The notes: a model not told the origin generated them from the sequence alone. 64,000 nucleotides of DNA from Haloplanus sp. HW8-1 (GCF_023703795.1 NZ_CP098518.1:1674001-1738000), one strand, 5' to 3'. Positions 48,179-57,445 are shown, counted from the stretch's first letter. Program-made: numbers and translations.

Positions 48179-49459
48179 CTACGTCCCGTGGTCCCAGGAG
48201 TCCATGTACTCCCGTTGCTCGTCACTCAGGTCGTCGATGGCGATGCCCTCGGCGTCGAGTTTCACCTCCGCCACCTCCCGGTCGAGGCGGTCGGGCACCT
48301 CGTGGACGCCCGCGTCGTAGGCGTCGGGGTTCGCGGCGAGTTCGCGCACGCAGACCGCCTGCACGCCGAAGCTCTGATCCATCACCTCGACGGGGTGGCC
48401 CATCGAGAGCGGGCCGGCGAGGTTCACCAACCGCCCTTCGGCGAGCACGTTCAACCGGCGACCGTCCGGGAGTTCGTACTCCTCGACGCCGTCGCGGACC
48501 TCGCGGGCCGAGACGGCCATCTCGTCGAGCCGTTCCAGGTTGATCTCCACGTCGAAGTGGCCGGCGTTGGCGAGGAGGGCGCCGTCGCCCATCCGCTCGA
48601 AATGTTCCCTCTCGATCACGCCGCGGTTGCCCGTCGTCGTCACGAACACGTCGCCCTCGCTCGCGGCCTCGGCCATCGGCATCACGTCGTAGCCCTCCAT
48701 GTGGGCCTCCAGTGCGCGCCGGGGGTCGACCTCCGTGACGATCACGTCGGCGTTCATCCCCGCGGCTTTCTTCGCGACGCCGCGACCACAGTAGCCGTAG
48801 CCCGCGACGACGACAGTCTTGCCCGCGATGGCGAGGTTGGTCGTCATCGCGATGTTCGTGAGCGCGGACTCGCCGGTGCCGTGGACGTTGTCGAACAGCG
48901 TCTTCATCGGCGTGTCGTTGACCGCGAACATGGGGTACTCCAGCGCGCCGTCGTCGGCCATCGACCGCAGGCGGTGAACGCCGGTCGTGGTCTCCTCACA
49001 GCCGCCCTTGAGTTGCGGGATCAGGTCGGGGTGTTCGTCGTGGATGTGGGTGACCATGTCGGCGCCATCGTCGACGGTGATCGTGGGGTCGACGCCGACG
49101 ACCGCCTCGATGGCGTCGTAGTACTCGTCGGTGTCGATGCCGTGGGCGGCGTAGGAGGTGACTCCGGAGACGGCGTGAAGCGCGGCGCTCACGTCGTCCT
49201 GGGTCGAGAGCGGGTTGCAGCCGGTGATGGCAACCTCCGCCCCGCCGATGGCGAGGAGTTCGACCAGTACCGCGGTCTTGGCCTCGACGTGCATCGCCAT
49301 CGCGATCCGCTCGCCGTCGAGCGGTTGCTCGTCGGCGAACGTCTCGCGGAGTTCGGCGAGGATGGGCATGTGGGCCTCGGCCCAGTCCATCTTCCGTCGT
49401 CCCTCGGCCCGCGCGGCCTCGGGGTCGTCCAGTCGCTCGGCGATCGTGGCTGCGGTCAT
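48179..49459 (-). CDS. ahcY: adenosylhomocysteinase
   Basis: Hydrolyses S-adenosylhomocysteine to adenosine and homocysteine. A 426-residue enzyme of archaeal length. Motifs: 'MDWAEAHMPILAELRETFA' near 24-42, 'CNPLSTQDDVSAAL' near 80, 'GCEETTTGVHRL' near 153, the NAD-binding 'VVVAGYGYCGRGVAKKAAG' near 220, and 'NAGHFDVEINL' near 305. The C-terminus 'EQREYMDSWDHGT' is family-like. Its minus-strand upstream neighbour is an amidohydrolase likely to act in the same SAM-derived nucleoside salvage. Confidence 0.95.
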   Translation of the reverse strand: MTAATIAERLDDPEAARAEGRRKMDWAEAHMPILAELRETFADEQPLDGERIAMAMHVEAKTAVLVELLAIGGAEVAITGCNPLSTQDDVSAALHAVSGVTSYAAHGIDTDEYYDAIEAVVGVDPTITVDDGADMVTHIHDEHPDLIPQLKGGCEETTTGVHRLRSMADDGALEYPMFAVNDTPMKTLFDNVHGTGESALTNIAMTTNLAIAGKTVVVAGYGYCGRGVAKKAAGMNADVIVTEVDPRRALEAHMEGYDVMPMAEAASEGDVFVTTTGNRGVIEREHFERMGDGALLANAGHFDVEINLERLDEMAVSAREVRDGVEEYELPDGRRLNVLAEGRLVNLAGPLSMGHPVEVMDQSFGVQAVCVRELAANPDAYDAGVHEVPDRLDREVAEVKLDAEGIAIDDLSDEQREYMDSWDHGT

Positions 49460-49657
49460 ACGCCCCGTAACGGGAGGCGTGGCAAAACGCTACCGTCTCC
49501 GCTCGCAGTCGTGTCGGTACGAACCTCTTTCATCCTCGTTCGCAACCCCCCGCGGGTGGCGTGGGTTTCGACCGAGGGGCGGACGTCCGCTCCACGGCGA
49601 CGATACGACTGCCCGCGGCCGAGACCGACTGACGCCGCCGACGTTCGATCGTGGGAG

Positions 49658-50965
49658 TCAGGCCGTCTCGTCCCGGACGCCCGCCCGCTTCAGCAACCCG
49701 CGGGCCCGCTTTTCGGCTCGCTCCATCACCGCCGCCTCGTCGAGCGTCAACACCTCGCGGTCGCGCATCAGTACCGTCCCGTCACAGACCGTGTGGCGTA
49801 CGTCCGACCCTTTGGCCGCGTAGGCCAGGTGGCTCACGAGGTCGTGCCGGGGCGTCAGATGGGGGAGGTCCAGATCGAGCACCGCGAGGTCCGCCGCCGC
49901 GCCGGGCTCGATCCGTCCCGCGTCGAGCCCCAACACCGAGGCGCCGCCCGCGGTCGCCATCCGGACGGCGTCGGGGGCAGCGACGGCGCTCGCGTCGTCG
50001 GCCGCGAGTTTGCCGAGCATGGCGGCGTCGCGCAGCTCGTCGAAGAGGTCGAGGTCGTTGTTCGAGGCGGCGCCGTCCGTGCCGAGGCCTACCGAGACGC
50101 CGGCGTCCAGCAGTCGCTGTACCGGCGCCATCCCCGAGGCGAGCTTCATGTTCGAGGCCGGACAGTGGACGACACCCGTTCCCGTCTCCGCGAGCAGGGC
50201 CATCTCCGCGTCGTCGAGATGGACGCCGTGAGCGAGGAAGGCCGAGTCGTCGCAGAGCCCGAGGTCCTGCGCCCACTCCAGCGGTCGCTGTCCCCGCTCC
50301 GCGACGATGGGGTCGACCTCGTCGACCGTCTCGTTGGCGTGGTAGTGGACCGGCACGCCGGCGTCGGCCGCCCCCTCGGCTGCGAGTTCCAGCAACTCGG
50401 GCGTGACGGTGGTGAGGCTGTGGGGCATCACCGCCGTCGAGATTCGCCCGTCTGCGGCGCCGTCGAGTTCCCGGGCCATCGCGATACTCTCCTCGACGTC
50501 GTCGCGGGCCTCCGCCGCCGCTTTCCCGGCCGCGATGGCGCCGTGCCCGAGGACGGCCCGCAACCCCGCCCGCTCGACCACGTCGGCCGTGCGGTCGATC
50601 TCGAAGTACATGTCCGCGAAGGTGGTCGTCCCCGACCGGATCATCTCCAGAACGCCGAGCGCGGCGCCGGCCTCGATATCCGCGGGTTCGAGCGCCGCCT
50701 CGACGGGCCAGATGTCCTCCCGAAGCCACGTATCGAGGGGCTTGTCGTCGGCGTGGCCCCGCAGGAGCGTCATGGCGACGTGGGTGTGGGCGTTCACCAG
50801 TCCCGGGATCACGAGGCCGTCCGACGCGTCGAGTTCCTCGTCGCCGTCGAGGCCGGCCCCGATCTCGACGATCTCGCCGGCCGCCCGGTCTACGAGCACG
50901 TCCGCCTCGGCGACCGTCATGTCGGGATGGAGGATGCGCCCGTCGCGGATCGCAAGCGTCTGCAT
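49658..50965 (-). CDS. amidohydrolase, 5'-deoxyadenosine/SAH deaminase type
   Basis: A 435-residue metal-dependent deaminase of the MtaD/DadD/SahD group, which deaminates 5'-deoxyadenosine, methylthioadenosine or S-adenosylhomocysteine. Metal motifs: 'GLVNAHTHVAMTLLRGHADD' (HxH), 'VPVHYHANETVDEVD', 'FLAHGVHLDDAEMALLAE' and 'VGLGTDGAASNNDLDLFDEL' (catalytic Asp). The C-terminal beta domain closes with 'VMERAEKRARGLLKRAGV'. The ATG at 50965 starts 'MQTLAIRDGRILHPD'. It lies 198 bases upstream of the ahcY start, fitting a common role in SAM by-product recycling. Confidence 0.9.
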   Translation of the reverse strand: MQTLAIRDGRILHPDMTVAEADVLVDRAAGEIVEIGAGLDGDEELDASDGLVIPGLVNAHTHVAMTLLRGHADDKPLDTWLREDIWPVEAALEPADIEAGAALGVLEMIRSGTTTFADMYFEIDRTADVVERAGLRAVLGHGAIAAGKAAAEARDDVEESIAMARELDGAADGRISTAVMPHSLTTVTPELLELAAEGAADAGVPVHYHANETVDEVDPIVAERGQRPLEWAQDLGLCDDSAFLAHGVHLDDAEMALLAETGTGVVHCPASNMKLASGMAPVQRLLDAGVSVGLGTDGAASNNDLDLFDELRDAAMLGKLAADDASAVAAPDAVRMATAGGASVLGLDAGRIEPGAAADLAVLDLDLPHLTPRHDLVSHLAYAAKGSDVRHTVCDGTVLMRDREVLTLDEAAVMERAEKRARGLLKRAGVRDETA

Positions 50966-51016
50966 ACCTCCCCCTCGCCCCCGCTCGGGAAAAGGTATCT
51001 GGGTTCGGCGGAAAGA

Positions 51017-51023
51017 CATATGA
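51017..51023 (+). promoter_or_regulatory. TATA-like element supporting the lipoprotein start at 51047
   Basis: 'catatga' is centred about 27 bases before the ATG at 51047, favouring that start over the ATG at 51020 that overlaps the element. Confidence 0.4.
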
Positions 51024-51046
51024 CCCTCGATCCGGGAGTGGCGACG

Positions 51047-51688
51047 ATGCCCTCCATCACGCGCAGACGCGCCCTCCACGGCGCCGTCGCGGTCGTCGCC
51101 GGCTTCGCCGGCTGTTCCGGCGAGTCGTCGTCGAGTTCGAGTTCCCCGCCCGACACCAGCGGCAACGTCGAGTTGAACCCCGAGTCGTACAGTATCCGGA
51201 ACCCCGCCCCCCGCCCCACCCTCTGGACCGGCGATCGGCCGACGACCGCCGACGGCGAGGAGCGAACACAGTACCGCCACCACCTGTTCGTCACGAGCGC
51301 CGACGAGGCGGCGACCGTCTCCTTCGCCGACGTCGACGGCGTCGAGGGCGCCCGCGAGTTCCTCGACGCCACCGACTACGGCGCCGCCACCGTCTACGCC
51401 GAACAGTGGCGCATCGAGGAGTGTTTCGCGCCGGACCTCTGTTCGATCCGGTGGTCTACGGACGACGTCGATACGAGCTACACCCGCCGCTACCGCGACG
51501 CCGACGTGGCCTGCGAGGCCGACGCCGAGGACGTGATCGCGACGCTGATCCGCATTCCCGAGGCGTTCGACCCGAGCGACGTCAACGGCTACGGGTCGAG
51601 CTACGGCTCCGGCACCTGCGAGCGGGAGAACGAACGGATCCGACGGCGTCGGAACGCCTCCGACGGGACCGGCGGTGCCGACCCATGA
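51047..51688 (+). CDS. Tat-exported lipoprotein of unknown function
   Basis: A 213-residue protein with a twin-arginine signal 'SITRRRALHGAVAVVAG' and lipobox 'GFAGC'. A Ser-rich linker follows, then a soluble domain with 'TQYRHHLFVTSADEAATVSF' and 'EEFLDATDY'-like strands ('AREFLDATDYGAATVYAEQW'), and four Cys ('ECFAPDLCS', 'DVACEADAE', 'GTCERENE') that could form disulfides outside the cell. The 3' end overlaps the next lipoprotein gene by ATGA. I do not recognise the family. Confidence 0.75.
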   Translation: MPSITRRRALHGAVAVVAGFAGCSGESSSSSSSPPDTSGNVELNPESYSIRNPAPRPTLWTGDRPTTADGEERTQYRHHLFVTSADEAATVSFADVDGVEGAREFLDATDYGAATVYAEQWRIEECFAPDLCSIRWSTDDVDTSYTRRYRDADVACEADAEDVIATLIRIPEAFDPSDVNGYGSSYGSGTCERENERIRRRRNASDGTGGADP

Positions 51689-53001
51689 CCCGCGGGTGGA
51701 CCCGCCGCGGGACGCTGGCGCTTCTCGGCGCACTCGCCGGCTGTAGCGGTGGGAACCCCCTCTCCGCCGGGTCGGACGAAGTGCAACTCGACGCCGCCAC
51801 GCTTCGGGGGATGGTCGACGACGCCTCGCCCGCCCCGGCGCTCTCCCGGCGTCTCCCCGTCCGGATCGCCGACGATCACCTCGCGGCGAGCGAGGCCCGG
51901 GCGCGGACCCTGTTGGACGCCGTGCCCGCCACCCTCGGTCCCGCGGAGATCCCCAACGGAGCGATCCGGGAGCGGGTGCGCCACGCCCGCGACCGCGCCG
52001 CCGAGGGCCTCGCGACGGCCACCGAGGCACCGACGCCCTTCGCGCGGCTGGCGGCGTTCGCCGACGCCCGGGCAGAGGCGCGCTTCGCCGCCGGCGCGTG
52101 GCGCGCCATCGACGCGGGACTGACCCGCGAGGCCCTCGCCGACGCGGCCGAGGCGGTCCGCGCGGACCGGCGGGCGCTCCGGGAGCGGTGGCGGTACGTC
52201 GGCGCCGACCCCGTGGACGCGACGCTCGTCCACGCCGCCATCGAGACCCGCGTCGCTGCCGGGCGGAGCGACATCGCCATCGGCGAACCGCACCGATACC
52301 GCCCCGGCAACCCGCTCGGCGTCGGCGAGATCGCCGAGGAGATCGAGCGCGCACGCGCCGCCGTCGAGGACGCGGCACATCTCTACGACCGACTGACGGC
52401 GTCGATCGACGACCCGGTCGACCTGCGGCGGCGGATGGGGAACGCCCGTCGGCGACTCCACGACGCCTTCGAGGACGAACAGGCCGCCCTGTCGTCCGTC
52501 GATCGGGAGGAGCCCTGGCGCGTCGAGGGGGTCGACGTCGAGGACACGCCAGCCGCCGAGGCGCTGGAGGAACTCTTCCGGCCGGTCGATCCGGCGGACG
52601 ACGACGACGGCTGGGCCGACACGACGCCCGCCGAAGCGCTGACCTGGGCACACGCCTCCTTCGTCAGTCTGGACGCCTTCGGGTCGCTCCGCGAGCGGGT
52701 GCGCGAGGGCGAGACGTTCGCCGTCGAGTCGGTCGAGGACGTGGCGGCGATGCGGACGGCCGCCGTCGAGGCGCTGCGCGCCGCCGAGGCGTCGCCCGTC
52801 CACCCGGCCCTGACGCGACACTCGACGGCCGACCTGGCCGACCAGTTGGCGTGGACCGACGAGGAACTGCGGGACGTCTCGGACGGCGTCCGTGCGTCGT
52901 GGCTCCGCAACGACGCCGCGACGTATCTCACGGTGGCGGCGCGGGCGCGGGCGACGCCGCCGTCGACCGAACGGGTCGTCGAGGCGCTGCGATCGGGGTG
53001 A
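51685..53001 (+). CDS. second lipoprotein of the pair, alpha-helical
   Basis: A 438-residue protein with a short signal '[14 protein letters not shown]' (Tat-like Arg pair, lipobox ending in Cys) followed by an almost fully helical, Ala/Arg/Asp/Glu-rich body with repeated '[18 protein letters not shown]'-like helices and no catalytic motif. The start ATG overlaps the stop of the upstream lipoprotein gene, so the two are translationally coupled and their products may form a complex on the outer face of the membrane. Function unknown. Confidence 0.75.
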   Translation: MTRGWTRRGTLALLGALAGCSGGNPLSAGSDEVQLDAATLRGMVDDASPAPALSRRLPVRIADDHLAASEARARTLLDAVPATLGPAEIPNGAIRERVRHARDRAAEGLATATEAPTPFARLAAFADARAEARFAAGAWRAIDAGLTREALADAAEAVRADRRALRERWRYVGADPVDATLVHAAIETRVAAGRSDIAIGEPHRYRPGNPLGVGEIAEEIERARAAVEDAAHLYDRLTASIDDPVDLRRRMGNARRRLHDAFEDEQAALSSVDREEPWRVEGVDVEDTPAAEALEELFRPVDPADDDDGWADTTPAEALTWAHASFVSLDAFGSLRERVREGETFAVESVEDVAAMRTAAVEALRAAEASPVHPALTRHSTADLADQLAWTDEELRDVSDGVRASWLRNDAATYLTVAARARATPPSTERVVEALRSG

Positions 53002-53063
53002 GGCGGGCGCTCCCGGTCACGTTCCGCACCGCGCTCCGCGGGTCGTTCCTCCCCGCTCCGCCA

Positions 53064-53096
53064 CGAGGCCTCGCTCCCTCCGGTCGCTCGGCCTCG
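53064..53096. repeat. 33-nt dispersed intergenic hairpin repeat, copy 1
   Basis: Contains CGAGGCC at one end and GGCCTCG at the other. A second copy at 60261-60293 differs at two positions. Both lie between convergent-free, same-strand genes. Confidence 0.7.
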
Positions 53097-53144
53097 CGTT
53101 CGCCCCCGAAAGGCAATTGCCCCGTCGGCGAGAGGTGCCACGTA

Positions 53145-53990
53145 ATGCGCATCGCCGTCCCCAACAAGGGCCGCCTGCACGACCCGTCGATCGAGCTGCT
53201 CGAACGCGCCGGCCTGCACCTCGAAGGCGGCGCGGACCGGAAACTCTACGCGGACACGGTCGACCCCGACGTGACCGTCCTCTTCGCCCGCGCCGCCGAC
53301 ATCCCCGGATACGTCGCGGACGGCGCCGCGGCCGTCGGCATCACCGGCCTCGATCAGGCACGGGAGTCGGGATACGATCTGGTCGACCTCCTCGATCTGG
53401 AGTTCGGCCGGTGTCGGCTCGTCGTCGCGGCGCCCGAGGACGGCGACATCGCGACCGTCGCCGACCTCGACGGGGGGACCGTCGCCACCGAGTTCCCGCG
53501 CATCACCCGCGATTTCTTCGCCGACCGCGGCGTCGACGCCGACGTGGTCGAGGTCACCGGCGCGACGGAACTCACCCCCCACGTCGACGTGGCCGACGCC
53601 ATCGTCGACATCACCTCGACCGGGACGACCCTCAGGATGAACCGCCTCGCCGAGGTCGAGGAGGTGCTGTCGAGTTCGGTGCGCCTGTTCGCTCATCCCG
53701 ACGTCGCCGACGACCGGAAGGTCCAGCAACTCGTGACCGCCTTCGAGTCGGTCCTCGCGGCCGAGGATCGCCGCTACCTCATGTTGAACGTCCCCGAGGA
53801 CCGTCTGGACGACGTGCGCGACGTGTTGCCGGGCATGGGGGGCCCCACGGTCATGGACGTCGCGGGCAGCGACGACGTCGCCGTCCACGCCGTCGTCGCG
53901 GAACGCGCCGTCTTCGGCGTCATCAACGACCTCAAGGCGATGGGCGCGAGCGACATCCTCGTCACCGAGATCGAGCGACTGGTCGAGTGA
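53145..53990 (+). CDS. hisG: ATP phosphoribosyltransferase (long form)
   Basis: First enzyme of histidine synthesis, joining ATP and PRPP. A 281-residue long-form HisG with the C-terminal regulatory ACT-like domain. Motifs: '[19 protein letters not shown]', '[20 protein letters not shown]', the PRPP loop '[18 protein letters not shown]' and the C-terminal '[20 protein letters not shown]'. Histidine feedback through that domain is expected from the family. The ATG at 53145 gives the canonical start. Other his genes are not adjacent. Confidence 0.95.
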   Translation: MRIAVPNKGRLHDPSIELLERAGLHLEGGADRKLYADTVDPDVTVLFARAADIPGYVADGAAAVGITGLDQARESGYDLVDLLDLEFGRCRLVVAAPEDGDIATVADLDGGTVATEFPRITRDFFADRGVDADVVEVTGATELTPHVDVADAIVDITSTGTTLRMNRLAEVEEVLSSSVRLFAHPDVADDRKVQQLVTAFESVLAAEDRRYLMLNVPEDRLDDVRDVLPGMGGPTVMDVAGSDDVAVHAVVAERAVFGVINDLKAMGASDILVTEIERLVE

Positions 53991-53991
53991 G

Positions 53992-55038
53992 CTAGTCCCG
54001 CTCGACCGGGGCCGGCTCCCAGCGATCGGGGTCGGGATCGGCGTCCCCCTCGTCCTCGTCGTCCGCTCGCGTCGACCGCAGGTCGGGCGTCGTCACCGAC
54101 GCGGCGATCGCGAGGGTCCCCGTCCGCCACCGCGCCCAGAGGGCGATGGCGGCCGTGCCGAGCGCCATCGCGCCGACCCCGAGCAGTCCCGCCTCCGGTC
54201 CGAATTCGCCGCCCGTGAGGAGTCGCGGCCCGGTCGTCTCGACGACGATGACGCTCGCGCCGACCCCCAGTCCGGAGACGGGGAAGCCGTAGACGCCGCC
54301 CTGAAACAGGTTCCAGGTGATATGCAGGCCGATCGGCACGGCGAGTTCGCCCGTCAGGACGTAGCCCGCGGCCAGCATCACACCAGCGAGCACGATGGCG
54401 ACGGTGCTCGTCGTCGTGGCGTTCGGGTTGTTGGCGTGGGCGAGCCCGAAGACGAGCGACGACAGAGCGGTGGCAGCCACCACCGCACCCCGACGGCCGA
54501 CCCACCCGACCAGCCCCTCCGCGGCGTTCGTGAGGAGGTACCCCCGTGCGAGCAGTTCCTCGTAGACGCCGACGACGAGGAAGACACCGACGAGGGCGAG
54601 CAAGCGGACGACGACCCCGTCCCGTGGCCGGAACGTCCCCGTGATCTCCACCCACCCGGCGGCGAGGTAGCCGAGAAAGAGCAGCGTCATCAGGCCGGCA
54701 CCGAGGGCGAGTCCGAAGCCGCAGTCGAGCCACCACGCCCGATTCAGTCGGAAGCCGAAGTCGCGAAGCCGACGCCGGTCGACGTACCGTCCGGCGATGA
54801 GGACCGACAGCGAGACCGTCCCGCCCGCGAGGGCCACGCCGAGGACGGCGCCGACCGCCGTCGCGGCTGCTTCGCCGAACGCCGCCTCGAGCGGCGCCCG
54901 GACCCCTCCAACGATGCCGCTCGCGCCGAGGCTCGTCCCGACCGCGGGGAGGGCGGTAACCACCACCAGCAGGACGACCCGGAGGGGCGCCCGGGGTCGA
55001 CGCTCGGTCTCGTTCCACAGGAGCGTCCGTGGGCCCAT
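53992..55038 (-). CDS. CPBP-family intramembrane metalloprotease
   Basis: A 348-residue membrane protein with about eight hydrophobic segments. CPBP (Abi) motifs are all present: 'VGVYEELLARGYLLTNA' (EE-xxx-R), 'SSLVFGLAHANNPNATTTS' (FxxxH) and 'PIGLHITWNLFQGGVYGF' (HxxxN). Archaeal CPBP proteins are putative CAAX-type proteases; substrate unknown. An acidic C-terminal tail of about 40 residues ('DDEDEGDADPDPD') is cytosolic. A TATA-like element at 55063-55069 supports the ATG at 55038. Confidence 0.88.
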   Translation of the reverse strand: MGPRTLLWNETERRPRAPLRVVLLVVVTALPAVGTSLGASGIVGGVRAPLEAAFGEAAATAVGAVLGVALAGGTVSLSVLIAGRYVDRRRLRDFGFRLNRAWWLDCGFGLALGAGLMTLLFLGYLAAGWVEITGTFRPRDGVVVRLLALVGVFLVVGVYEELLARGYLLTNAAEGLVGWVGRRGAVVAATALSSLVFGLAHANNPNATTTSTVAIVLAGVMLAAGYVLTGELAVPIGLHITWNLFQGGVYGFPVSGLGVGASVIVVETTGPRLLTGGEFGPEAGLLGVGAMALGTAAIALWARWRTGTLAIAASVTTPDLRSTRADDEDEGDADPDPDRWEPAPVERD

Positions 55039-55062
55039 CGGATACACCTCCAGTGCGAGCCG

Positions 55063-55069
55063 GTATATC
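55063..55069 (-). promoter_or_regulatory. TATA-like element for the CPBP gene
   Basis: 'gatatac' on the minus strand, about 28 bases before the ATG at 55038. Confidence 0.45.
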
Positions 55070-55093
55070 GGTTGTCGTCGATCGTTTCTCCTA

Positions 55094-55142
55094 TCCTAAT
55101 ATTTAGGACGGAAAACATAATGAATATATACGTAAATTATGT
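55094..55142 (+). promoter_or_regulatory. two inverted repeats in the divergent promoter region (possible operators)
   Basis: TCCTAA (55094-55099) pairs with TTAGGA (55103-55108); ACATAAT (55115-55121) pairs with ATTATGT (55136-55142) around an AT-rich TATA-like core 'gaatatatacg'. The second repeat brackets the likely TATA box of the gene at 55168, so a repressor bound there would block it. Confidence 0.4.
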
Positions 55143-55167
55143 GTTGGATGAGACCGAAGCACACACT

Positions 55168-55428
55168 ATGAGCTCCCCCACCGCCACAGACCTGCTTCCG
55201 GCGCTCGATTCGCCGCTCGACGCGGTCGACTCGCTCCTCTCGGCCGGGGCCGTCCTCGGTCTGACCGCCTACGGGACGAGTCTCCTCCTCGGCGACGTCG
55301 AGGCGGCGACGGTGAGCGTCGGCCTCGGCGTCGCCTGCGTACTCGGGGCGCTCACGTTCCGGAGCGCCAGGGCGCTCGTAGGGGCGTGGCGTGACGATCA
55401 CCCGGGCGCCGACCGGACGAGCACGTAG
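55168..55428 (+). CDS. small two-helix membrane protein
   Basis: An 86-residue protein starting 'MSSPTATDLLPALDSPLD'. Two hydrophobic segments 'LLSAGAVLGLTAYGTSLLLG' and 'ATVSVGLGVACVLGALTF' are followed by a charged tail 'RALVGAWRDDHPGADRTST'. Function unknown. Its promoter region holds two inverted repeats. The last 31 bases overlap the convergent downstream gene. Confidence 0.6.
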   Translation: MSSPTATDLLPALDSPLDAVDSLLSAGAVLGLTAYGTSLLLGDVEAATVSVGLGVACVLGALTFRSARALVGAWRDDHPGADRTST

Positions 55429-55772
55429 AGGCTGAAGATGACGCTCCCGAGGATGACGCTGACGACGGCGTGTATCGCGGTGACGGCGCCGGTCAGCCGG
55501 CGGTCGAGGTCGTAGACGTACCGGACGAGCGCGGCATCGAGGGCGAGCGCGAGAAGCACTGCGGGGATGGAGGGCAGTTCGAGCGCCGCCGCGACGACGG
55601 CGACGGCGGCGGGCACTGGACCGACGAGGAAGGCGTTCCTGACCGGGACGTCGCCGAGGACGTTTCGGGCGGCCAGATGCGCGGTCAGCGACAGGAACAG
55701 CGCGAACACCGCGACGGTGCCGGCGACGGCGACGGCCGGAGCCGAGCCGACACCCGTCTGCAGGGGGACCAT
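55398..55772 (-). CDS. four-helix membrane protein of unknown function
   Basis: A 124-residue protein with four hydrophobic segments and a 'YVYDLDRRLTGAVTAIHAVV' stretch near the C-terminus. It resembles haloarchaeal membrane proteins encoded beside tbp. Thirteen bases separate it from the tbp stop, so it may be co-transcribed as the downstream gene of tbp. Function unknown. Confidence 0.7.
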   Translation of the reverse strand: MVPLQTGVGSAPAVAVAGTVAVFALFLSLTAHLAARNVLGDVPVRNAFLVGPVPAAVAVVAAALELPSIPAVLLALALDAALVRYVYDLDRRLTGAVTAIHAVVSVILGSVIFSLYVLVRSAPG

Positions 55773-55784
55773 CGGTCTGTCGAG

Positions 55785-56345
55785 CTATTCCAGTAGCCCG
55801 AGTTCTTCGAGTCTGGAGACGATGACGTCGACGGCTTCCTCGGCGTCTTCGGGCTGTTTGCCGCCCGTGATGACGAGTTTGCCGGAGCCAAAGAGAAGCG
55901 CGACCACGTCGGGGTCGTCGAGGCGGTAGACCAGTCCGGGGAACTGCTCGGGTTCGTACTCGATGTTCTCGAGGCCGAGACCGATGGCGATGGCGTTCAG
56001 GTTGAGGTTGCGGCCCAGGTCCGCGCTCGTGACGATGTTCTGGACGACGATGTCGGGGTCTTCGTCGACCTCGATGCGCAGGTCACGGAGTTTGTCGAAG
56101 ACGATGTGTAGGCTCTCGTGGACGTCCGCGGTCGACTTCGCACCGGTACAGACGATCTTGCCCGACCGAAAGATCAGCGCCGCGGACTTCGGATTCTGTG
56201 TCCGGTAGACCAGACCGGGAAACTGTTCGGGGTCGTAGTCGGCCCCTTCGAGGTCCATCGCGACGCTCTGGAGGTCGAGTTCCTGTCCGATGCCGGTCGA
56301 GGCCACCACGTTCTCGATGTTTATCGTCTCCTTGGGATCGGTCAT
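55785..56345 (-). CDS. tbp: TATA-box-binding protein
   Basis: General transcription factor. A 186-residue saddle made of two direct repeats: 'NVVASTGIGQELDLQSVAMD'... 'EQFPGLVYRTQNPKSAALIF' and 'NIVTSADLGRNLNLNAIAIG'... 'EQFPGLVYRLDDPDVVALLF'. Each repeat has its 'FRSGKIVCTGAKS' or 'FGSGKLVITGGKQ' turn. The length and the acidic C-terminus 'IVSRLEELGLLE' are typical of haloarchaea, which usually have several TBPs. A TATA-like element is placed for a leaderless transcript. Confidence 0.97.
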   Translation of the reverse strand: MTDPKETINIENVVASTGIGQELDLQSVAMDLEGADYDPEQFPGLVYRTQNPKSAALIFRSGKIVCTGAKSTADVHESLHIVFDKLRDLRIEVDEDPDIVVQNIVTSADLGRNLNLNAIAIGLGLENIEYEPEQFPGLVYRLDDPDVVALLFGSGKLVITGGKQPEDAEEAVDVIVSRLEELGLLE

Positions 56346-56363
56346 GTATCGACTTAAGTGTCG

Positions 56364-56370
56364 TATTTAA
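56364..56370 (-). promoter_or_regulatory. TATA-like element for tbp
   Basis: 'ttaaata' on the minus strand, centred about 22-25 bases before the tbp ATG at 56345. Confidence 0.5.
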
Positions 56371-56441
56371 GGTTCAAAAAGGTTGGTGCGAGCAGTTGAT
56401 AGGTCAGGTCGACGAACGATCGGCCGGGCTCCGGTATCCTC

Positions 56442-57434
56442 ATGGCGCCGGCCCGCCGACAAGAGAGCGTGTACGGTCTCGAACTCGCGGGCGAGGACGA
56501 CGCCTTCGCGGCCCGGGAAGCCGCGTGTGCGGCGACGGGCGTCGACGTCGTCGCGTCCGGCCTCGCGACGGCACGCGGCGTCGACGTTTCTCGCCTTCGG
56601 ACGCTCGCCTACACCCATCGCGCCAGCCACCTGATCGGTCGTTCCGCGGCGAGTGTCGACGACGCCCGGGCACTGGTCGAGGCGTCGACGATGGACCGTT
56701 CGGGCAGCGTCGCCGTCCGCGCCCGCGACGTCCGCGGCACGGCGGGGGTCGACACCCGCCGCGCCGAACGGGAACTGGGCGCGGCGCTCGTCGACCGCGG
56801 CTTTTCCGTCGATCTCGACGACCCCGACCACGAACTCCGGGCGTGTTTCGCCGACGGCTCCTGCCTGATCGGGTGGCTCGTCGCCGAGAGCGTCCGCGAC
56901 TACGGTGACCGCCTCCCCACCGACCGCCCCTTCTTCCAGCCTGGGAGCATGGCCCCGCTCGACGCCCGAGCCCTGGTCAACCTCACGGGTGTCGCCCCCG
57001 GCGACACACTGCTCGATCCGATGTGTGGCACCGGCGGCACCCTGATCGAGGCGGGCCTCATCGGCGCTCGGCCGGTCGGCGCCGACGCCCAACGGAAGAT
57101 GGTCCGGGGGGCCCGCGAGAACTGCCGGGCGTACCTCGACGACGGCGCGGCCGTCCTGCGCGGCGATGCGACCCGTCTCCCCCTCGGCGACGACGTCGTC
57201 GACGGCGTCGTCTTCGACGCGCCCTACGGGCGGCAGTCGAAGATCGAACGCCACTCGCTCGCGGACCTCGTGGCGGGTGCGCTCGCCGAGGCCCGCCGCG
57301 TGGCTCCCCGGGCGGTCGTCGTCGGCGACCGCTCGTGGCGGACGGCGGCGTCCGAGACGGGGTGGCGCGTCGAGGCGACGTTCGAGCGGCGGGTCCACCG
57401 CTCGCTCACGCGACACGTCCACCTGCTCCGGTGA
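56442..57434 (+). CDS. trmG10: tRNA (guanine-N2)-methyltransferase, archaeal G10 type
   Basis: A 330-residue protein of the archaeal tRNA m2,2G10 methyltransferase family. The N-terminal THUMP-like half ('THRASHLIGRSAASVDDA', 'VRARDVRGTAGVDTRRAE') binds tRNA; the SAM-dependent domain has 'LVNLTGVAPGDTLLDPMCGT' with 'GGTLIEAGLIG' and the catalytic motif 'VVFDAPYGRQSKIE' near residue 264. The catalytic tetrad is usually D-P-P-Y; here it is D-A-P-Y, a mild change. The product would methylate G10 in tRNA. A separate gene downstream runs on the other strand. Confidence 0.88.
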   Translation: MAPARRQESVYGLELAGEDDAFAAREAACAATGVDVVASGLATARGVDVSRLRTLAYTHRASHLIGRSAASVDDARALVEASTMDRSGSVAVRARDVRGTAGVDTRRAERELGAALVDRGFSVDLDDPDHELRACFADGSCLIGWLVAESVRDYGDRLPTDRPFFQPGSMAPLDARALVNLTGVAPGDTLLDPMCGTGGTLIEAGLIGARPVGADAQRKMVRGARENCRAYLDDGAAVLRGDATRLPLGDDVVDGVVFDAPYGRQSKIERHSLADLVAGALAEARRVAPRAVVVGDRSWRTAASETGWRVEATFERRVHRSLTRHVHLLR

Positions 57435-57445
57435 GGGTGTCGCGG

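Noticed and set aside
46856-51688. A 1610-codon open frame on the plus strand
   Set aside because: It runs antisense or out of frame through the kinase, adenosylhomocysteinase and amidohydrolase genes; high GC keeps stops rare. Only its last 214 codons (from 51047) look like a protein.
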